From positions 124,001 through 188,000 of the forward strand of contig NZ_QNUE01000007.1 in NCBI RefSeq assembly GCF_003385595.1: a stretch of 64,000 bases of DNA, given 5' to 3'. The DNA comes from Chryseobacterium flavum. GTDB taxonomy: Bacteria > Bacteroidota > Bacteroidia > Flavobacteriales > Weeksellaceae. The position numbers were made by a program, and so were the translations under genes. Positions 41,847-51,029 of the stretch are shown piece after piece (within the stretch, counting starts at the first letter, position 1; the number at the start of each line of letters is the position of its first letter). The notes beneath the pieces are model-generated. The model saw only the letters and a program-made list of their open reading frames with translations, was not told the DNA's origin and did not search any database.

Positions 41847-42971
41847 ATGGAACAACAAATCTATAAAGGGAAACTCGTACAGTTTCATTGGTTAAAAGTA
41901 GCGAAAAAGGAAGAACTGACCAAAAATACTTTTTCTCTGGAGTTTGAAATTCCTGAGAATCTGAAGGAATATTTCAAGTTTGAAGCGGGACAGTTTGTAA
42001 GCGTTAAATTTATGGCTCATGGTCTTGAAGTAATTCATGATTATTCAATGACTTCAGCTCCGTATGAGGGAAAAATATGTTTGGGAATAAAGATAAACTC
42101 TTCTGAAGGAGATACTTCTCAATTGTTTCACAATTATAATGTAGGCGATAAACTCCTTGTAAGTGAACCTGCCGGAAGGTTTACATTAGTATCTAAACCG
42201 AGTGAATTCAGGACTATTGTTGCTTTTGCAGCAGGTATTGGAATTACCCCGATATTAAGTCATTTTAAAAATATTCTCCATAATGAACCAAGAACAAGGC
42301 TATTCTTATTTTTTGGTAACAAAAGTTCTGAAGAGCTGATCTACAGGGATCAGTTAGATAATCTTGCCAGAATGTGCGGAGACAGATTACAGATTTTTTA
42401 CTTTTTTTCTCAGGAGAAAACAGCTGACCAGTTTTTCTATGGCAGACTGGATGAGAAAAAATTGCATCTGATTATTAATCAGATTCTGCATCTGGACGAT
42501 ACTGACGAAGAATCTACAATCTGGGATGCTGTTGACGAAGTGTTGATCTGTGGCAAAGGAGAAATGATTAAAACTCTTGCGAATGCCTGTTATCATCATG
42601 GTATTCCTAAAAAAAATATCCATTTTGAACTTTTTGAAGAATATAATGATGATATTTATCCTGTAGAAAAGGAATTTCCACTCATTGAAAATATAGAAGT
42701 TGAGTTTACCATATTGGGTAAAAACTATACAACAATACTTCCTGATAATAAAGATAAAGTGCTTCAACAGCTTTTAAGTCAGAAATTTCCTGTTCCCTAT
42801 TCCTGTAAGTCAGGAATCTGCGGAAGTTGTGAATGTTCCTTGGTAGAAGGGGAAGTAGAACTGCTTGAAAATGAATATTTAACTGAAAAAGAAGAGGCGC
42901 AGGGGCATATATTGGCCTGTATGTCGATTGCAAAAAGTAAAAAAATAAATCTTAACTTTGATCTTAGTTGA
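41847..42971 (+). CDS. Flavin/2Fe-2S oxidoreductase, PaaE-like
   Basis: 374 residues from ATG 41847 (MEQQIYKGKLVQFHWLKV); the TTG at 41835 overlaps the -7 box. Domain order: FAD-binding (DYSMTSAPYEG), NAD(P)-binding (IVAFAAGIGITPILSHFKNI and LFFGNKSSEEL), and a plant-type [2Fe-2S] domain at the C terminus (PYSCKSGICGSCECSLVEG ... HILACMS). This matches the reductase subunit of phenylacetyl-CoA epoxidase and related ring-hydroxylating systems, but no paaABCD genes are near, so it likely serves another oxygenase or desaturase. The stop overlaps the TTG start of the next gene. Confidence 0.87.
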   Translation: MEQQIYKGKLVQFHWLKVAKKEELTKNTFSLEFEIPENLKEYFKFEAGQFVSVKFMAHGLEVIHDYSMTSAPYEGKICLGIKINSSEGDTSQLFHNYNVGDKLLVSEPAGRFTLVSKPSEFRTIVAFAAGIGITPILSHFKNILHNEPRTRLFLFFGNKSSEELIYRDQLDNLARMCGDRLQIFYFFSQEKTADQFFYGRLDEKKLHLIINQILHLDDTDEESTIWDAVDEVLICGKGEMIKTLANACYHHGIPKKNIHFELFEEYNDDIYPVEKEFPLIENIEVEFTILGKNYTTILPDNKDKVLQQLLSQKFPVPYSCKSGICGSCECSLVEGEVELLENEYLTEKEEAQGHILACMSIAKSKKINLNFDLS

Positions 42972-43585
42972 GAATATTTAAAAACATATTTGGGTTAGGA
43001 ATTATATCGATAGAATTGGGAATTCTTTTGATATGCTTTTGTAATGTCTGGGTTTTCGGACTTACCAATGGGCGTACCTATACCAAAATATCCAAAATTC
43101 CGCCCCGGGAAATTGCATTGGTATTGGGAACATCTCCTAAAATGCGATCAGGGCTTTCCAATCCTTATTTTACTAAAAGAATGGATGCTGCGGCGCTTCT
43201 CTATCATCATGGAAAGATTAAAAAGATCATAGTAAGTGGTGAAAAAAGCAAAGGGTATAATGAGCCGGCTGCGATGAAAAATTATCTGGTCTATCAGGAA
43301 GGGGTTCCTGAAGATATTATTGTGGAAGATCCTAAAGGTTTTAATACCTATAAAAGTATACTCCGTTGTAAAGATGTATATAAAAAGAAGAATGTAATCA
43401 TTGTGTCACAAGGTTTTCATAATCTGCGGGCTTTGTTTTTTGCAAGAAACAATGATATGAATGCATTGGGCTTTGATGCACAGGATGTCACCAAACCGGA
43501 AAGCTTCTACAGAAATCAGGCGAGGGAAATCCTCGCCCGTGTCATTGCTGTAGTTTACTTTATCTTAGGCGTTTCTCCAGATTAG
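42968..43585 (+). CDS. SanA/YdcF family (DUF218) membrane protein
   Basis: 205 residues starting from TTG at 42968, which overlaps the preceding stop (TTGA), indicating translational coupling. No ATG is available before the conserved part. One N-terminal membrane helix (IISIELGILLICFCNVWVFG) anchors a DUF218 domain: ALVLGTSPKMRSGLSNPYFTKRMDAAALLYHHGKIKKIIVSGEK, NEPAAMKNYLVYQEGVPEDIIVEDPKGFNTYKSI and VSQGFHNLRALF. E. coli SanA affects envelope permeability and vancomycin tolerance. It converges with tamL, overlapping it by 4 bases. Confidence 0.87.
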   Translation: MRIFKNIFGLGIISIELGILLICFCNVWVFGLTNGRTYTKISKIPPREIALVLGTSPKMRSGLSNPYFTKRMDAAALLYHHGKIKKIIVSGEKSKGYNEPAAMKNYLVYQEGVPEDIIVEDPKGFNTYKSILRCKDVYKKKNVIIVSQGFHNLRALFFARNNDMNALGFDAQDVTKPESFYRNQAREILARVIAVVYFILGVSPD

Positions 43586-46191
43586 AAAGGATATCCGAAC
43601 GCGATATTAAGAGTAGGTTTGAAAGGCTGGAAGTTTTTGAACCTCCATCGGTCTCCTTCGGGTTTGTTAGGATCATAAATCTTATAAGCAAGATCTATTC
43701 TGGCGGTGATATATGCAATATTTATTCTTAATCCGAATCCGCTACCAATACCAACCTGTCCTAAAAATTTATTAAACTTAAATTCATCCGCATAGCCGTC
43801 ATTATAATTTCGGAGGCTCCAGGTATTACCGATATCTGTAAATAAAGCTCCTTCATACATACTGTTGAATGGAATCCTGTATTCAATGTTCGTAGTAAGC
43901 TTTACATTATCGGTCATATAGGTACGCACTCTTTCATCCACCTGGGAATCTGCGGGACCCAACCCTCCGAATGCTACCCATGCCCTGATGTCATTGGATC
44001 CACCATTAAAGTAAGATTTAATGATAGGCATATCTTCAGAGTTGCCATATGGTATTCCGACACCAATGAACTGACGAAGCACCAAAGTCTGGTTTCCATT
44101 GAATTTAAAATACTTCCGGGCATCAATGTCAAACTTCACAAATTGGGCATAAGGAATTCCAAAAATGGTTTTTTGCGGCGAAGAAACCAGTCCGCCATCA
44201 TTATCTTTTTTATTGAATATGCTTAAAATATTTCCGGCCAGTTCTACTTTACCATTGAAATAAAATGCATTAGGATAATCCTTTTTACCAATCTCATTAT
44301 AAACGAAATTATAGATCATGGAAGATATAAGAACATCCTGTGTCTGTCTGTCCTTATTCACCAGTGTCCCCCTGAATGCTGTTAAAAGGTCATTTCCCTG
44401 CTGGTTGAGGGAATTCCGATAATCAGAATTTTCAATAATTTTTTTAGAAACATCATCAATACTCAGTAATCCATCACGGAAATCTTGTCCGGTTTGTGCA
44501 GTTTCCGGATTGAAGGCAAAATAATTATTAAAGATATCTTCTCGGATTTTGTTATCATTCGGGAAATAATCGTAATAAGCATCTTTATTTTTAGTTAAAC
44601 TGACCTGGGTGTTAAATAAAGTAAGCTTATGGTATACCTGATCATTGATATTGGCCTGGTAATTTAACCCTGTGTTAAAGTTTGTTCTTCCAAGGCCTAT
44701 GTTATTCTGAACTGAAGCTCCCAGCAGAATTGATGATGTAGGGGTATAGCGCTTAGGCAGGAATTTATAATAATTAAATGGCAGCAGCAGCCGCGGGAAA
44801 TTCAGGGAAGCCTGGGCTGAAATTTCATAAGCTGTTGTTCTTTTATCAATATTTTGTGTACTTCTTATGGACCCAAACGTACCGGAAACACTTGTAGAAA
44901 GGTTTTCCGCCCCTCTGAATACGTTTCGGGTAGTAAGATCTATAGAAGGAGAGATTCCTAGATTCAATACCTGTGAATAATTGATATCCGTTCCCACTTT
45001 AAGATCATATTTGGGAAGGGGCTTTAATACATATAATACATCAACAATGCTGTCATTAGGAGAGGAGATTCCACCTTGTCTCAGAGAGTCTCTGGCTTTT
45101 ATAATACTGAAGTTATTCATGGCCAGAAAGTTTCTTTTGGTAACATCCAGCTTTTTCTGATCATACATCTTTTTACTGTCTACTATCACCGCTCTCCATA
45201 AAGATGAAGTTTTATAATTATCATTTACTTTATGGAATCTTACCCTTCTTAAACTGTCCTTAACCGTATTTTTAGGATAATCACTGGGTTCATCTACAAT
45301 GGCTATGTCTATATTTCCAAAAGTAGCCACTTTATAAGGACGGTCTAAAGAATCTTTGTGAATTTCCAGGGTCAGCGGGACCTGCTTTTTACTTTTCAGC
45401 GAATCTGCCACAAAGTAAACTTCATCATTGGAACTGTTGAATTTATAATATCCAAAATCTTTCATAAGATCCGTGATACGGGTTACCTCTTTTTCAAGAA
45501 CCGTCTGATCGAGAACCTGGCCTGCACGAACCAATGTTTTATCCCGTTGGTGGGCATAAATATTCTTTATTCCCTGATCCGGAATATTATAATAATACTC
45601 TTTAATATACGTGGGGTCATTATGTTTAATGAAATAATTAACAGCTGCTTTTTTAGATGCGGAATCCAACTTGTGTTTAAATGTCACATCTGCATCCCAG
45701 AAACCTCTGTAAATAAGCCTTTTTTTGATAGATTCAGCACTTTTTTCACTCCTTGACTGATCCAGGATTACAGGGGGTGTACCCCAACTATGTAACACAC
45801 GGTCCAGGAACAGGCTTTTTCCTATACTGCTTTTCATATTATATTTAATGAACAATGAATCCCTGAGCTTTTGATTTCTCATCTCACGGGGATAGGTCAT
45901 ATATTCATTAAGTATAGTATCATATTTAGGATCGGCCATATTATAAAAAGCCAATGTAAGAGGCATGAAAAGAAGCTGTTTTTTGTTAGGTTTCTGCTGA
46001 ACGTAATCTTTCAGTTCTTCATCAAAGAATTCCTTCTTATCCCCAAACTCAAAGCTGTTTCTGGTCAGAAGGTATTCGCCATCCGGAACCTTTTTTGTCG
46101 TACTACAAGCATAAAGGAGACCAACAAATGTTGCAAATGAGATAATTTTATAATATTTTTGAGGAGAATTCTTATAATGCTTACAGCTCAT
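43582..46191 (-). CDS. tamL: BamA/TamA-like outer membrane lipoprotein TamL
   Basis: 869 residues. The signal ends in a lipobox (GLLYACSTTKKVPDGEYLLTRN). POTRA-like repeats fill roughly 45-400. The C-terminal half is an Omp85-type barrel (STSVSGTFGSIRST, RQFIGVGIPYGNSEDMPIIKSYFNGGSNDIRAW, TTNIEYRIPF, GSGFGLRINIAYITARIDLAYKIY, final FGYPF). TamL replaces TamA in Bacteroidota and works with a TamB-like protein in outer membrane assembly. Its ATG and the ATG of the divergent methyltransferase overlap in opposite directions by 15 bases. Confidence 0.88.
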   Translation of the reverse strand: MSCKHYKNSPQKYYKIISFATFVGLLYACSTTKKVPDGEYLLTRNSFEFGDKKEFFDEELKDYVQQKPNKKQLLFMPLTLAFYNMADPKYDTILNEYMTYPREMRNQKLRDSLFIKYNMKSSIGKSLFLDRVLHSWGTPPVILDQSRSEKSAESIKKRLIYRGFWDADVTFKHKLDSASKKAAVNYFIKHNDPTYIKEYYYNIPDQGIKNIYAHQRDKTLVRAGQVLDQTVLEKEVTRITDLMKDFGYYKFNSSNDEVYFVADSLKSKKQVPLTLEIHKDSLDRPYKVATFGNIDIAIVDEPSDYPKNTVKDSLRRVRFHKVNDNYKTSSLWRAVIVDSKKMYDQKKLDVTKRNFLAMNNFSIIKARDSLRQGGISSPNDSIVDVLYVLKPLPKYDLKVGTDINYSQVLNLGISPSIDLTTRNVFRGAENLSTSVSGTFGSIRSTQNIDKRTTAYEISAQASLNFPRLLLPFNYYKFLPKRYTPTSSILLGASVQNNIGLGRTNFNTGLNYQANINDQVYHKLTLFNTQVSLTKNKDAYYDYFPNDNKIREDIFNNYFAFNPETAQTGQDFRDGLLSIDDVSKKIIENSDYRNSLNQQGNDLLTAFRGTLVNKDRQTQDVLISSMIYNFVYNEIGKKDYPNAFYFNGKVELAGNILSIFNKKDNDGGLVSSPQKTIFGIPYAQFVKFDIDARKYFKFNGNQTLVLRQFIGVGIPYGNSEDMPIIKSYFNGGSNDIRAWVAFGGLGPADSQVDERVRTYMTDNVKLTTNIEYRIPFNSMYEGALFTDIGNTWSLRNYNDGYADEFKFNKFLGQVGIGSGFGLRINIAYITARIDLAYKIYDPNKPEGDRWRFKNFQPFKPTLNIAFGYPF

Positions 46192-46902
46192 ACAATAAAA
46201 ATTTTACAGTCTTTAGATAAAAAGAAGTTCAGACAAAAATACAATTTGTTTTTGGTTGAAGGTAATAAAATCATTTGTGAACTTTTTAATTCTGATATTA
46301 AAATTAAAGAAATATATTCAACGGATCCACAAAAATTGGGCCGTACAGATATCCCAGTTACTCATATCTCTGAAAATGAGTTAAAAAAAATCAGCTTTCT
46401 TAAAAATCCAAAGGATTCGGTTGCAGTATGTTATCTTGTTCCGGAAGAAAAAGCGGGAGATAAGGATATCCAGCTTGTTCTGGATGGTATTCAGGATCCC
46501 GGAAATTTAGGAACCATTATCCGGCTGGCAGACTGGTTTGGCATTGAACAGATCATTTGCAGTGAGGATACCGTGGATTTTTATAATCCGAAAGTTATTC
46601 AGGCTACGATGGGATCTTTTATCAGAGTGAATACGGTGTATACAAATCTTATTGAATATCTTTCTGAAACAAAGAATATAAATATCGGAACGGATATGGA
46701 AGGAGAGAGTATTTATACTTTTCAAAGGCCTGAAAAGATAAATCTGATCCTGGGAAATGAAGGAAATGGTATGCGTCCGGAAACTGAAAAGCTTCTTCAG
46801 AAGAGTATCAGTATTCCAAGATTTGGAAAATCCCGGTCTACAGAAAGCCTGAATGTATCCATGGCTGCAGGGATTATTTTAGGACAGCTGTTCGGGAAAT
46901 AA
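46177..46902 (+). CDS. SpoU family RNA 2'-O-methyltransferase
   Basis: 241 residues from ATG 46177 (MLTAHTIKILQSLDKKKFRQKYNLFLVEGNK), preceded by an unusually good Shine-Dalgarno (GAGGAG at 46161-46166) for this phylum. An N-terminal substrate-binding domain (about 1-95) is followed by the SPOUT knot: QLVLDGIQDPGNLGTIIRLADWFG, KVIQATMGSFIRV, LILGNEGNGM and STESLNVSMAAGIIL (the three SpoU motifs). It methylates 2'-OH of rRNA or tRNA (TsnR/RlmB-like). It is divergent from tamL. Confidence 0.92.
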   Translation: MLTAHTIKILQSLDKKKFRQKYNLFLVEGNKIICELFNSDIKIKEIYSTDPQKLGRTDIPVTHISENELKKISFLKNPKDSVAVCYLVPEEKAGDKDIQLVLDGIQDPGNLGTIIRLADWFGIEQIICSEDTVDFYNPKVIQATMGSFIRVNTVYTNLIEYLSETKNINIGTDMEGESIYTFQRPEKINLILGNEGNGMRPETEKLLQKSISIPRFGKSRSTESLNVSMAAGIILGQLFGK

Positions 46903-46907
46903 AAATC

Positions 46908-46959
46908 AGACATCAGATTTCAGACCCGATTATTATAATATTTCTGAAATCTGATGTCT
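46908..46959. terminator. Long perfect-stem hairpin between converging genes
   Basis: Arms 46908-46924 and 46943-46959 pair over 17 bases without mismatch (AGACATCAGATTTCAGA type), loop 18 bases. It has no long T-tract on either side. It probably ends both transcripts, or is a dispersed intergenic repeat. Confidence 0.5.
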
Positions 46960-46966
46960 TAGGGTC

Positions 46967-47464
46967 TTATATCAGCTGTTCCATACTTGAAACGCTTTTG
47001 TTTTTCTGGTATACTTCCAGTTTTTTTCTGACAAATTTTAGTGCAATAGGAGCAAGGTATATTAGGGCTGCGCCTATCAGTTTCTTCTTCCAGTTGGAGC
47101 TTTTCATATTCTTTTTGGCATAGTTTCCTACAATGGCGGTAACTCCCAGCTTAATGAGGCCGTCTGTAATATTGCCTTTAAACGCAGTACTGGCAAGTCC
47201 TACTGCTGTATTTTTACTGATGAGGAGGTCTTTTACTTCTGAAGTAAGCTGTCTTGCAATAACATCCTTTCTCAGGACTACCTTTTCATCACCATCTTCA
47301 TCTATTTTTTCCTGAAGATACTGATCGGTTAGTCCATTGGTAAAAGCGCTTAAACTTTCCTTGGTATTCTTGAAGGTAAGAAGGTTTTCCAGGTCACTGA
47401 TCTCACTTTGAAGCAGCTTTTTCTTTCTTCTCAATTCTTCTATGCTTTCGTATTTTCTGCTCAT
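46967..47464 (-). CDS. Hypothetical membrane-associated protein, third gene of a YqjD/YqjE-like set
   Basis: 165 residues. An N-terminal coiled coil (YESIEELRRKKKLLQSEISDLENLL) is followed by a weakly hydrophobic segment with Gly/Ala (AVGLASTAFKGNITDGLIKLGVTAIVGNYAKK) and one membrane helix (LIGAALIYLAPIALKFV). It has a basic C terminus. I know no named domain. It lies 3 bases after the YqjE-like gene, so the two are one operon. A role with the cell envelope under stress is inferred from that context. Confidence 0.6.
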   Translation of the reverse strand: MSRKYESIEELRRKKKLLQSEISDLENLLTFKNTKESLSAFTNGLTDQYLQEKIDEDGDEKVVLRKDVIARQLTSEVKDLLISKNTAVGLASTAFKGNITDGLIKLGVTAIVGNYAKKNMKSSNWKKKLIGAALIYLAPIALKFVRKKLEVYQKNKSVSSMEQLI

Positions 47465-47467
47465 AGT

Positions 47468-47776
47468 TTAGTGATTTAAAAATTTAATAACCTGATCTGC
47501 AACAGCATTTACAATTTTATTTTTAAAAGCAATGACAAAAGCCATTACAACGGCATAAAATGCAGCTACAATTAAAAATCCATAGGAATAGTTATCCAAT
47601 GCTTTGCCAATGAGAAATGCAATTCCAAAATTGAAAAGAATAATAAAAAAAGCAAAAGCAACAAGCAGTACTACAAAGTAGGTAATGAGCCCGGCAGAAA
47701 GAGAAGACTTTTCGGTAGCTTCAATTTTAAGAAGATCTATTCTCTTTGAGGCATATTCTTTAATAGTCTCTATCAT
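47468..47776 (-). CDS. Phage holin/YqjE-like inner membrane protein
   Basis: 102 residues with two membrane helices (LITYFVVLLVAFAFFIILFNFGIAFLIG and GFLIVAAFYAVVMAFVIAF) and the N-terminal helix MIETIKEYASKRIDLLKIEATEK. This matches the putative actinobacterial holin-X/YqjE family. In enterobacteria YqjE is encoded with YqjD and YqjK, which associate with ribosomes in stationary phase. Here the YtxH-like gene upstream and the 46967 gene downstream form a similar trio. It is not a phage lysis gene, since no phage genes are near. Confidence 0.7.
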   Translation of the reverse strand: MIETIKEYASKRIDLLKIEATEKSSLSAGLITYFVVLLVAFAFFIILFNFGIAFLIGKALDNYSYGFLIVAAFYAVVMAFVIAFKNKIVNAVADQVIKFLNH

Positions 47777-47799
47777 TGTTTTTTTTTAAAGTTACAAAA

Positions 47800-47827
47800 A
47801 AAGGAACTTTCGCACAAAAGTTCCTTT
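47800..47827 (-). terminator. Terminator of the YtxH-like gene
   Basis: AAAGGAACTTT / AAAGTTCCTTT, perfect 11-bp arms, 6-base loop, followed on the minus strand by TTTTTG. Confidence 0.7.
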
Positions 47828-47855
47828 CTGTAATTTACTCAAAAAGATAAATTAC

Positions 47856-48206
47856 TTATTTTTTAAGATCGTTCAGTTCTGCCTCTACATCTTTTACCAC
47901 ATCTGCTGTTTTTGAAACAATCTGATCTTTATACTTATCATATCCGTCTTTCACAGTATGTGCAACGTTATTTGCTGTTTCTTTGAAAGTAGAAGAAATA
48001 TTACTGTACTGGTCCTTTACTTTTTCTGAAACTTCTCCGTATTTATTTTTAGCCTGATCTTTTAAGTCACTGGCTTTGTTTTTAATCTTCTTTCTCGTTT
48101 CCTTTCCTTCTTCCGGAGCATAAAGCATTCCTAAGATTACACCTGCTGCAGCTCCTGCAAGAAGCCCTGCTAATATACCTGCTGTATTTTTTCCTTTTCT
48201 AGACAT
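47856..48206 (-). CDS. YtxH domain protein
   Basis: 116 residues. A glycine/alanine-rich membrane segment (NTAGILAGLLAGAAAGVILGMLYAPEEGKETRKK) is typical of YtxH proteins. The rest is a long charged helix with repeated Lys/Asp/Val (KNKASDLKDQAKNKYGEVSEKVKDQYSNI), resembling LEA or apolipophorin-like repeats. It is probably a general stress protein on the inner membrane. It has its own terminator before the YqjE-like gene. Confidence 0.82.
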   Translation of the reverse strand: MSRKGKNTAGILAGLLAGAAAGVILGMLYAPEEGKETRKKIKNKASDLKDQAKNKYGEVSEKVKDQYSNISSTFKETANNVAHTVKDGYDKYKDQIVSKTADVVKDVEAELNDLKK

Positions 48207-48300
48207 TTTAAGTTTTTTAATAGTTAATAATAGATTAGTTTTTACAGTATAAAACTTACAATTTGCATACCAAAGGAGGTATTAGGCCTATTAAAAATTG

Positions 48301-48975
48301 TTAAATCTTCCGAATGTATGACAGCATAAGTTTTATTGTTTCTTCTTTTGTTAATTCAGAATTGTCGATTACAATAGCATCTTCGGCTTGTTTTAAAGGA
48401 GCTATTTCCCGTTCACTGTCGATTTTATCTCTGTCAATAAGGTTTTGCTTTACCTGTTCTTTGTCCGCATCAATTCCCATTCCTTTTAGTTCAAGAAATC
48501 TTCTGTTTGTTCTTTCATCAATACTGGCAGTAAGAAAGAACTTATAGTCAGCATTTGGCAGAACTACTGTCCCTATGTCACGTCCGTCCATAATAACACC
48601 CCCTTTTTCTGCCAAAGAGCGTTGGGATTGCAGTAAAAAGTCTCTTACTTCTTTTTGTTTGGCTACGACACTGACATTATCAGAAACTTCATGAGTGCGG
48701 ATTTCTTTGGAGATATCTGTATTATTAAGAAAAAGAACCAGGGTGTCTTCTTCATTTTTAAATTCAAGTTTAATCTGATCCAAAGAAGAAAACAAAGCTT
48801 TCAGATTTATTTCTCCGTTTTCATTCCGGCAATGCTGCAATGCATACCAGGTAATCCCTCTGTAAAGGGCGCCGGTATCCATATGAATAAGTCCTAATTG
48901 ATCAGCAATGACTTTGGAAATAGAGCTTTTTCCGGTAGACGAGTACCCATCAATAGCTATTACAGGTTTTTTCAT
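48301..48975 (-). CDS. cmk: (d)CMP kinase
   Basis: 224 residues. The P-loop is in IAIDGYSSTGKSSISKVIA; LGLIHMDTGALYRGITWYAL, MDGRDIGTVVLPNADYKFFLTAS and RTNRRFLELKGMG are the nucleotide and lid motifs of CMP kinase. It phosphorylates CMP and dCMP with ATP. The porQ gene is 71 bases upstream on the same strand, an arrangement I recall from other Bacteroidota. A near-consensus -7 box (GAAATTTG, 48980-48987) precedes the start. Confidence 0.93.
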   Translation of the reverse strand: MKKPVIAIDGYSSTGKSSISKVIADQLGLIHMDTGALYRGITWYALQHCRNENGEINLKALFSSLDQIKLEFKNEEDTLVLFLNNTDISKEIRTHEVSDNVSVVAKQKEVRDFLLQSQRSLAEKGGVIMDGRDIGTVVLPNADYKFFLTASIDERTNRRFLELKGMGIDADKEQVKQNLIDRDKIDSEREIAPLKQAEDAIVIDNSELTKEETIKLMLSYIRKI

Positions 48976-49046
48976 ACTGCAAATTTCAAGATTTTTTTTA
49001 GAAAATCAAGAAATAATAAGAAATTTTAGAAGGGATTGAAATTATT

Positions 49047-50039
49047 TTATTCTCCTCTATGTCCGGAAAGGTCCATAGAAATTCCTATTTGGTTGACATT
49101 GGATGAGTTGTGATATCTCACATGTGCATAATCTATCCTGAACATGGAAACCTTTACCCCGAACCCGGCAGACAACCCTGAAAAATTTCGCTGATCTGCT
49201 ACAGCAAGTTCATTACCTCTTTTAACATTGTAACCTAACCTGATGTTAAAGTTCTTTTCCGGAAACAGTTCTGCACCCAGGGAAAAATGATCAGCAATTT
49301 TTCTGCCGGCATTCACTTTCTGACCATCCACGTTGTATTCGGAAGAAATATCAAATTGCTGAAGATCGTGTGCTGTAATGGTTATTGCCAGAGGGAAATT
49401 CTTTAGTATTCTGGTATATCCCAGGTCTACCCTGAACGGAAGATTTTCTCTTACCCCATTAAAAGATTTCAACTGAAATCCAAAATTCCGCAGGACCAGA
49501 GAAAGAGCTTCCTTATTTTTTTTATTATGATAGGTAATCCCGGCAGTTCCGGAAATTGCAGAGGAAGTATAATTATCGATTTTTGAAGTAACAAAATTAA
49601 TTCCCCCGCCAATAGTCCAGTCTTCTTCAAACTGATAGGCATAGCCTGCACCAATAGCTACATCAGAAGCTTTAAACTCTCCATTTTCAAAACCACTTTC
49701 GTCTGTTCTCGGAATACTTCCGTAACTCATATATCTCGCATTGATTGTTGCCATGTGGCCGTTATCAAAATCTTTAGCATAAGCTATCGTCCCGTATTTG
49801 GAATCGGCAAGATAAGCAGTAGCATTTACAGAGAGCTGTTTATCAGAGTCTTTGTTAAGGAGGGCAGGATTTGCAATAGCAAAGGAAACATCATAATCTC
49901 TTATAGAAATCGCATCACCGCCTAATGCGGCTTGTCTTGCAGATACAGGTACATTTAAGAATGGATAAACATTTGTTCCTGTTTGCGCATAAGAAACAAT
50001 TCCTGATAGAAATAATGAAAAAATGATAATTTTCTTCAA
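49047..50039 (-). CDS. porQ: Type IX secretion system protein PorQ
   Basis: 330 residues starting from TTG at 50039; the frame upstream is closed by TAA and no ATG is available. Signal peptide MKKIIIFSLFLSGIVSYAQ. The mature part begins TGTNVYPFLNVPVSARQAALGG and consists of barrel strands of the FadL/UPF0164-like type (YGTIAYAKDFDNGHMATINARYMSYGSI, VAIGAGYAYQFEEDWTIGGGINFV, FRVDLGYTRI, RIDYAHVRYHN). PorQ is an outer membrane member of the secretion apparatus that exports proteins such as the one at 14241. The promoter is well placed (50058-50087). Confidence 0.87.
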   Translation of the reverse strand: MKKIIIFSLFLSGIVSYAQTGTNVYPFLNVPVSARQAALGGDAISIRDYDVSFAIANPALLNKDSDKQLSVNATAYLADSKYGTIAYAKDFDNGHMATINARYMSYGSIPRTDESGFENGEFKASDVAIGAGYAYQFEEDWTIGGGINFVTSKIDNYTSSAISGTAGITYHNKKNKEALSLVLRNFGFQLKSFNGVRENLPFRVDLGYTRILKNFPLAITITAHDLQQFDISSEYNVDGQKVNAGRKIADHFSLGAELFPEKNFNIRLGYNVKRGNELAVADQRNFSGLSAGFGVKVSMFRIDYAHVRYHNSSNVNQIGISMDLSGHRGE

Positions 50040-50057
50040 TTCAATTTATAATTAATG

Positions 50058-50087
50058 CAAAAATAATCCTTTTTCGTACTTTTCAAA
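50058..50087 (-). promoter_or_regulatory. Promoter of porQ
   Basis: On the minus strand TTG (50085-50087), 19 bases, TATTTTTG (50058-50065), ending 18 bases before the TTG start codon. It confirms the short coding start. Confidence 0.65.
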
Positions 50088-50144
50088 ATATTTCTTGCAT
50101 TATTTGTAATTAAATATTTTTCTTTTATCAATATTTTTAATGAT

Positions 50145-50152
50145 TATATTTG
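50145..50152 (+). promoter_or_regulatory. Promoter -7 element of pyrH
   Basis: TATATTTG, full match, 53 bases before the pyrH ATG; no TTG at the expected distance. It overlaps the long frame start at 50140, arguing for ATG 50206. Confidence 0.5.
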
Positions 50153-50205
50153 CAAAGTCAAATTTCGGAGAAAGCAACTCTGGTAAATCTTTATTAAAAA
50201 TTAAA

Positions 50206-50913
50206 ATGAAATATAAAAGAATCCTTCTGAAACTAAGTGGTGAGGCCTTAATGGGTAACAGACAATATGGTATTGACAATGAAAGGCTGCAGGAATATGC
50301 TGCAGAAATCAAAAAAGTTGTAGATAAAGGTTGTGAAGTAGCGATTGTCATTGGAGGAGGAAACATTTTCCGTGGTGTAGCAGGAGCAGCAAAAGGAATG
50401 GATAGAGTGCAGGGTGACTATATGGGAATGCTTGCAACGGTAATCAATGGAATGGCTTTGCAGGGAGCATTAGAAGATGCAGGAATAAAAACAAGACTTC
50501 AGTCTGCCATTGAAATGGATAAAGTAGCAGAGCCTTTCATCAAAAGAAGAGCGGTAAGACACCTTGAAAAAGGAAGAGTGGTAATTTTTGGGGCCGGAAC
50601 AGGAAACCCTTATTTTACTACCGATACAGCAGCAACTTTAAGAGCAATAGAAATCGGAGCTGATGTGATCTTAAAAGGAACCAGAGTAGATGGAATCTAT
50701 GACAGTGATCCTGAGAAAAATGCCAATGCCGTAAAATACAATTCATTATCTTTCGACGAAGTATTTGAAAAAAACCTTAAAGTAATGGATATGACAGCAT
50801 TTACTCTGAGCCATGAGAATAAATTGCCTATTATTGTATTCGATATGAATAAAGAAGGAAATTTACAGAGAATTGTGGAAGGGGAAAATGTGGGTACTTT
50901 AGTTGATTTATAA
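50206..50913 (+). CDS. pyrH: UMP kinase
   Basis: 235 residues from ATG 50206 ([24 protein letters not shown]). Amino-acid-kinase fold with [64 protein letters not shown] and [19 protein letters not shown], typical of bacterial UMP kinase, a hexamer that makes UDP. The frr gene follows, the conserved pyrH-frr order. Confidence 0.96.
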   Translation: MKYKRILLKLSGEALMGNRQYGIDNERLQEYAAEIKKVVDKGCEVAIVIGGGNIFRGVAGAAKGMDRVQGDYMGMLATVINGMALQGALEDAGIKTRLQSAIEMDKVAEPFIKRRAVRHLEKGRVVIFGAGTGNPYFTTDTAATLRAIEIGADVILKGTRVDGIYDSDPEKNANAVKYNSLSFDEVFEKNLKVMDMTAFTLSHENKLPIIVFDMNKEGNLQRIVEGENVGTLVDL

Positions 50914-51029
50914 AAGAAATTGTGAGCAGTATATAAGGTAATAAATGATATTGCTTATTGCTCAGAACATCACCTTTTTTAATCATCATCTATCACAAAA
51001 TGTGTAACCTATCAAATTTTTATTATATA

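Noticed and set aside
47468..47776. Phage holin as evidence for a prophage
   Set aside because: It belongs to the chromosomal YqjE-like group beside a YtxH protein, and no phage genes occur nearby.
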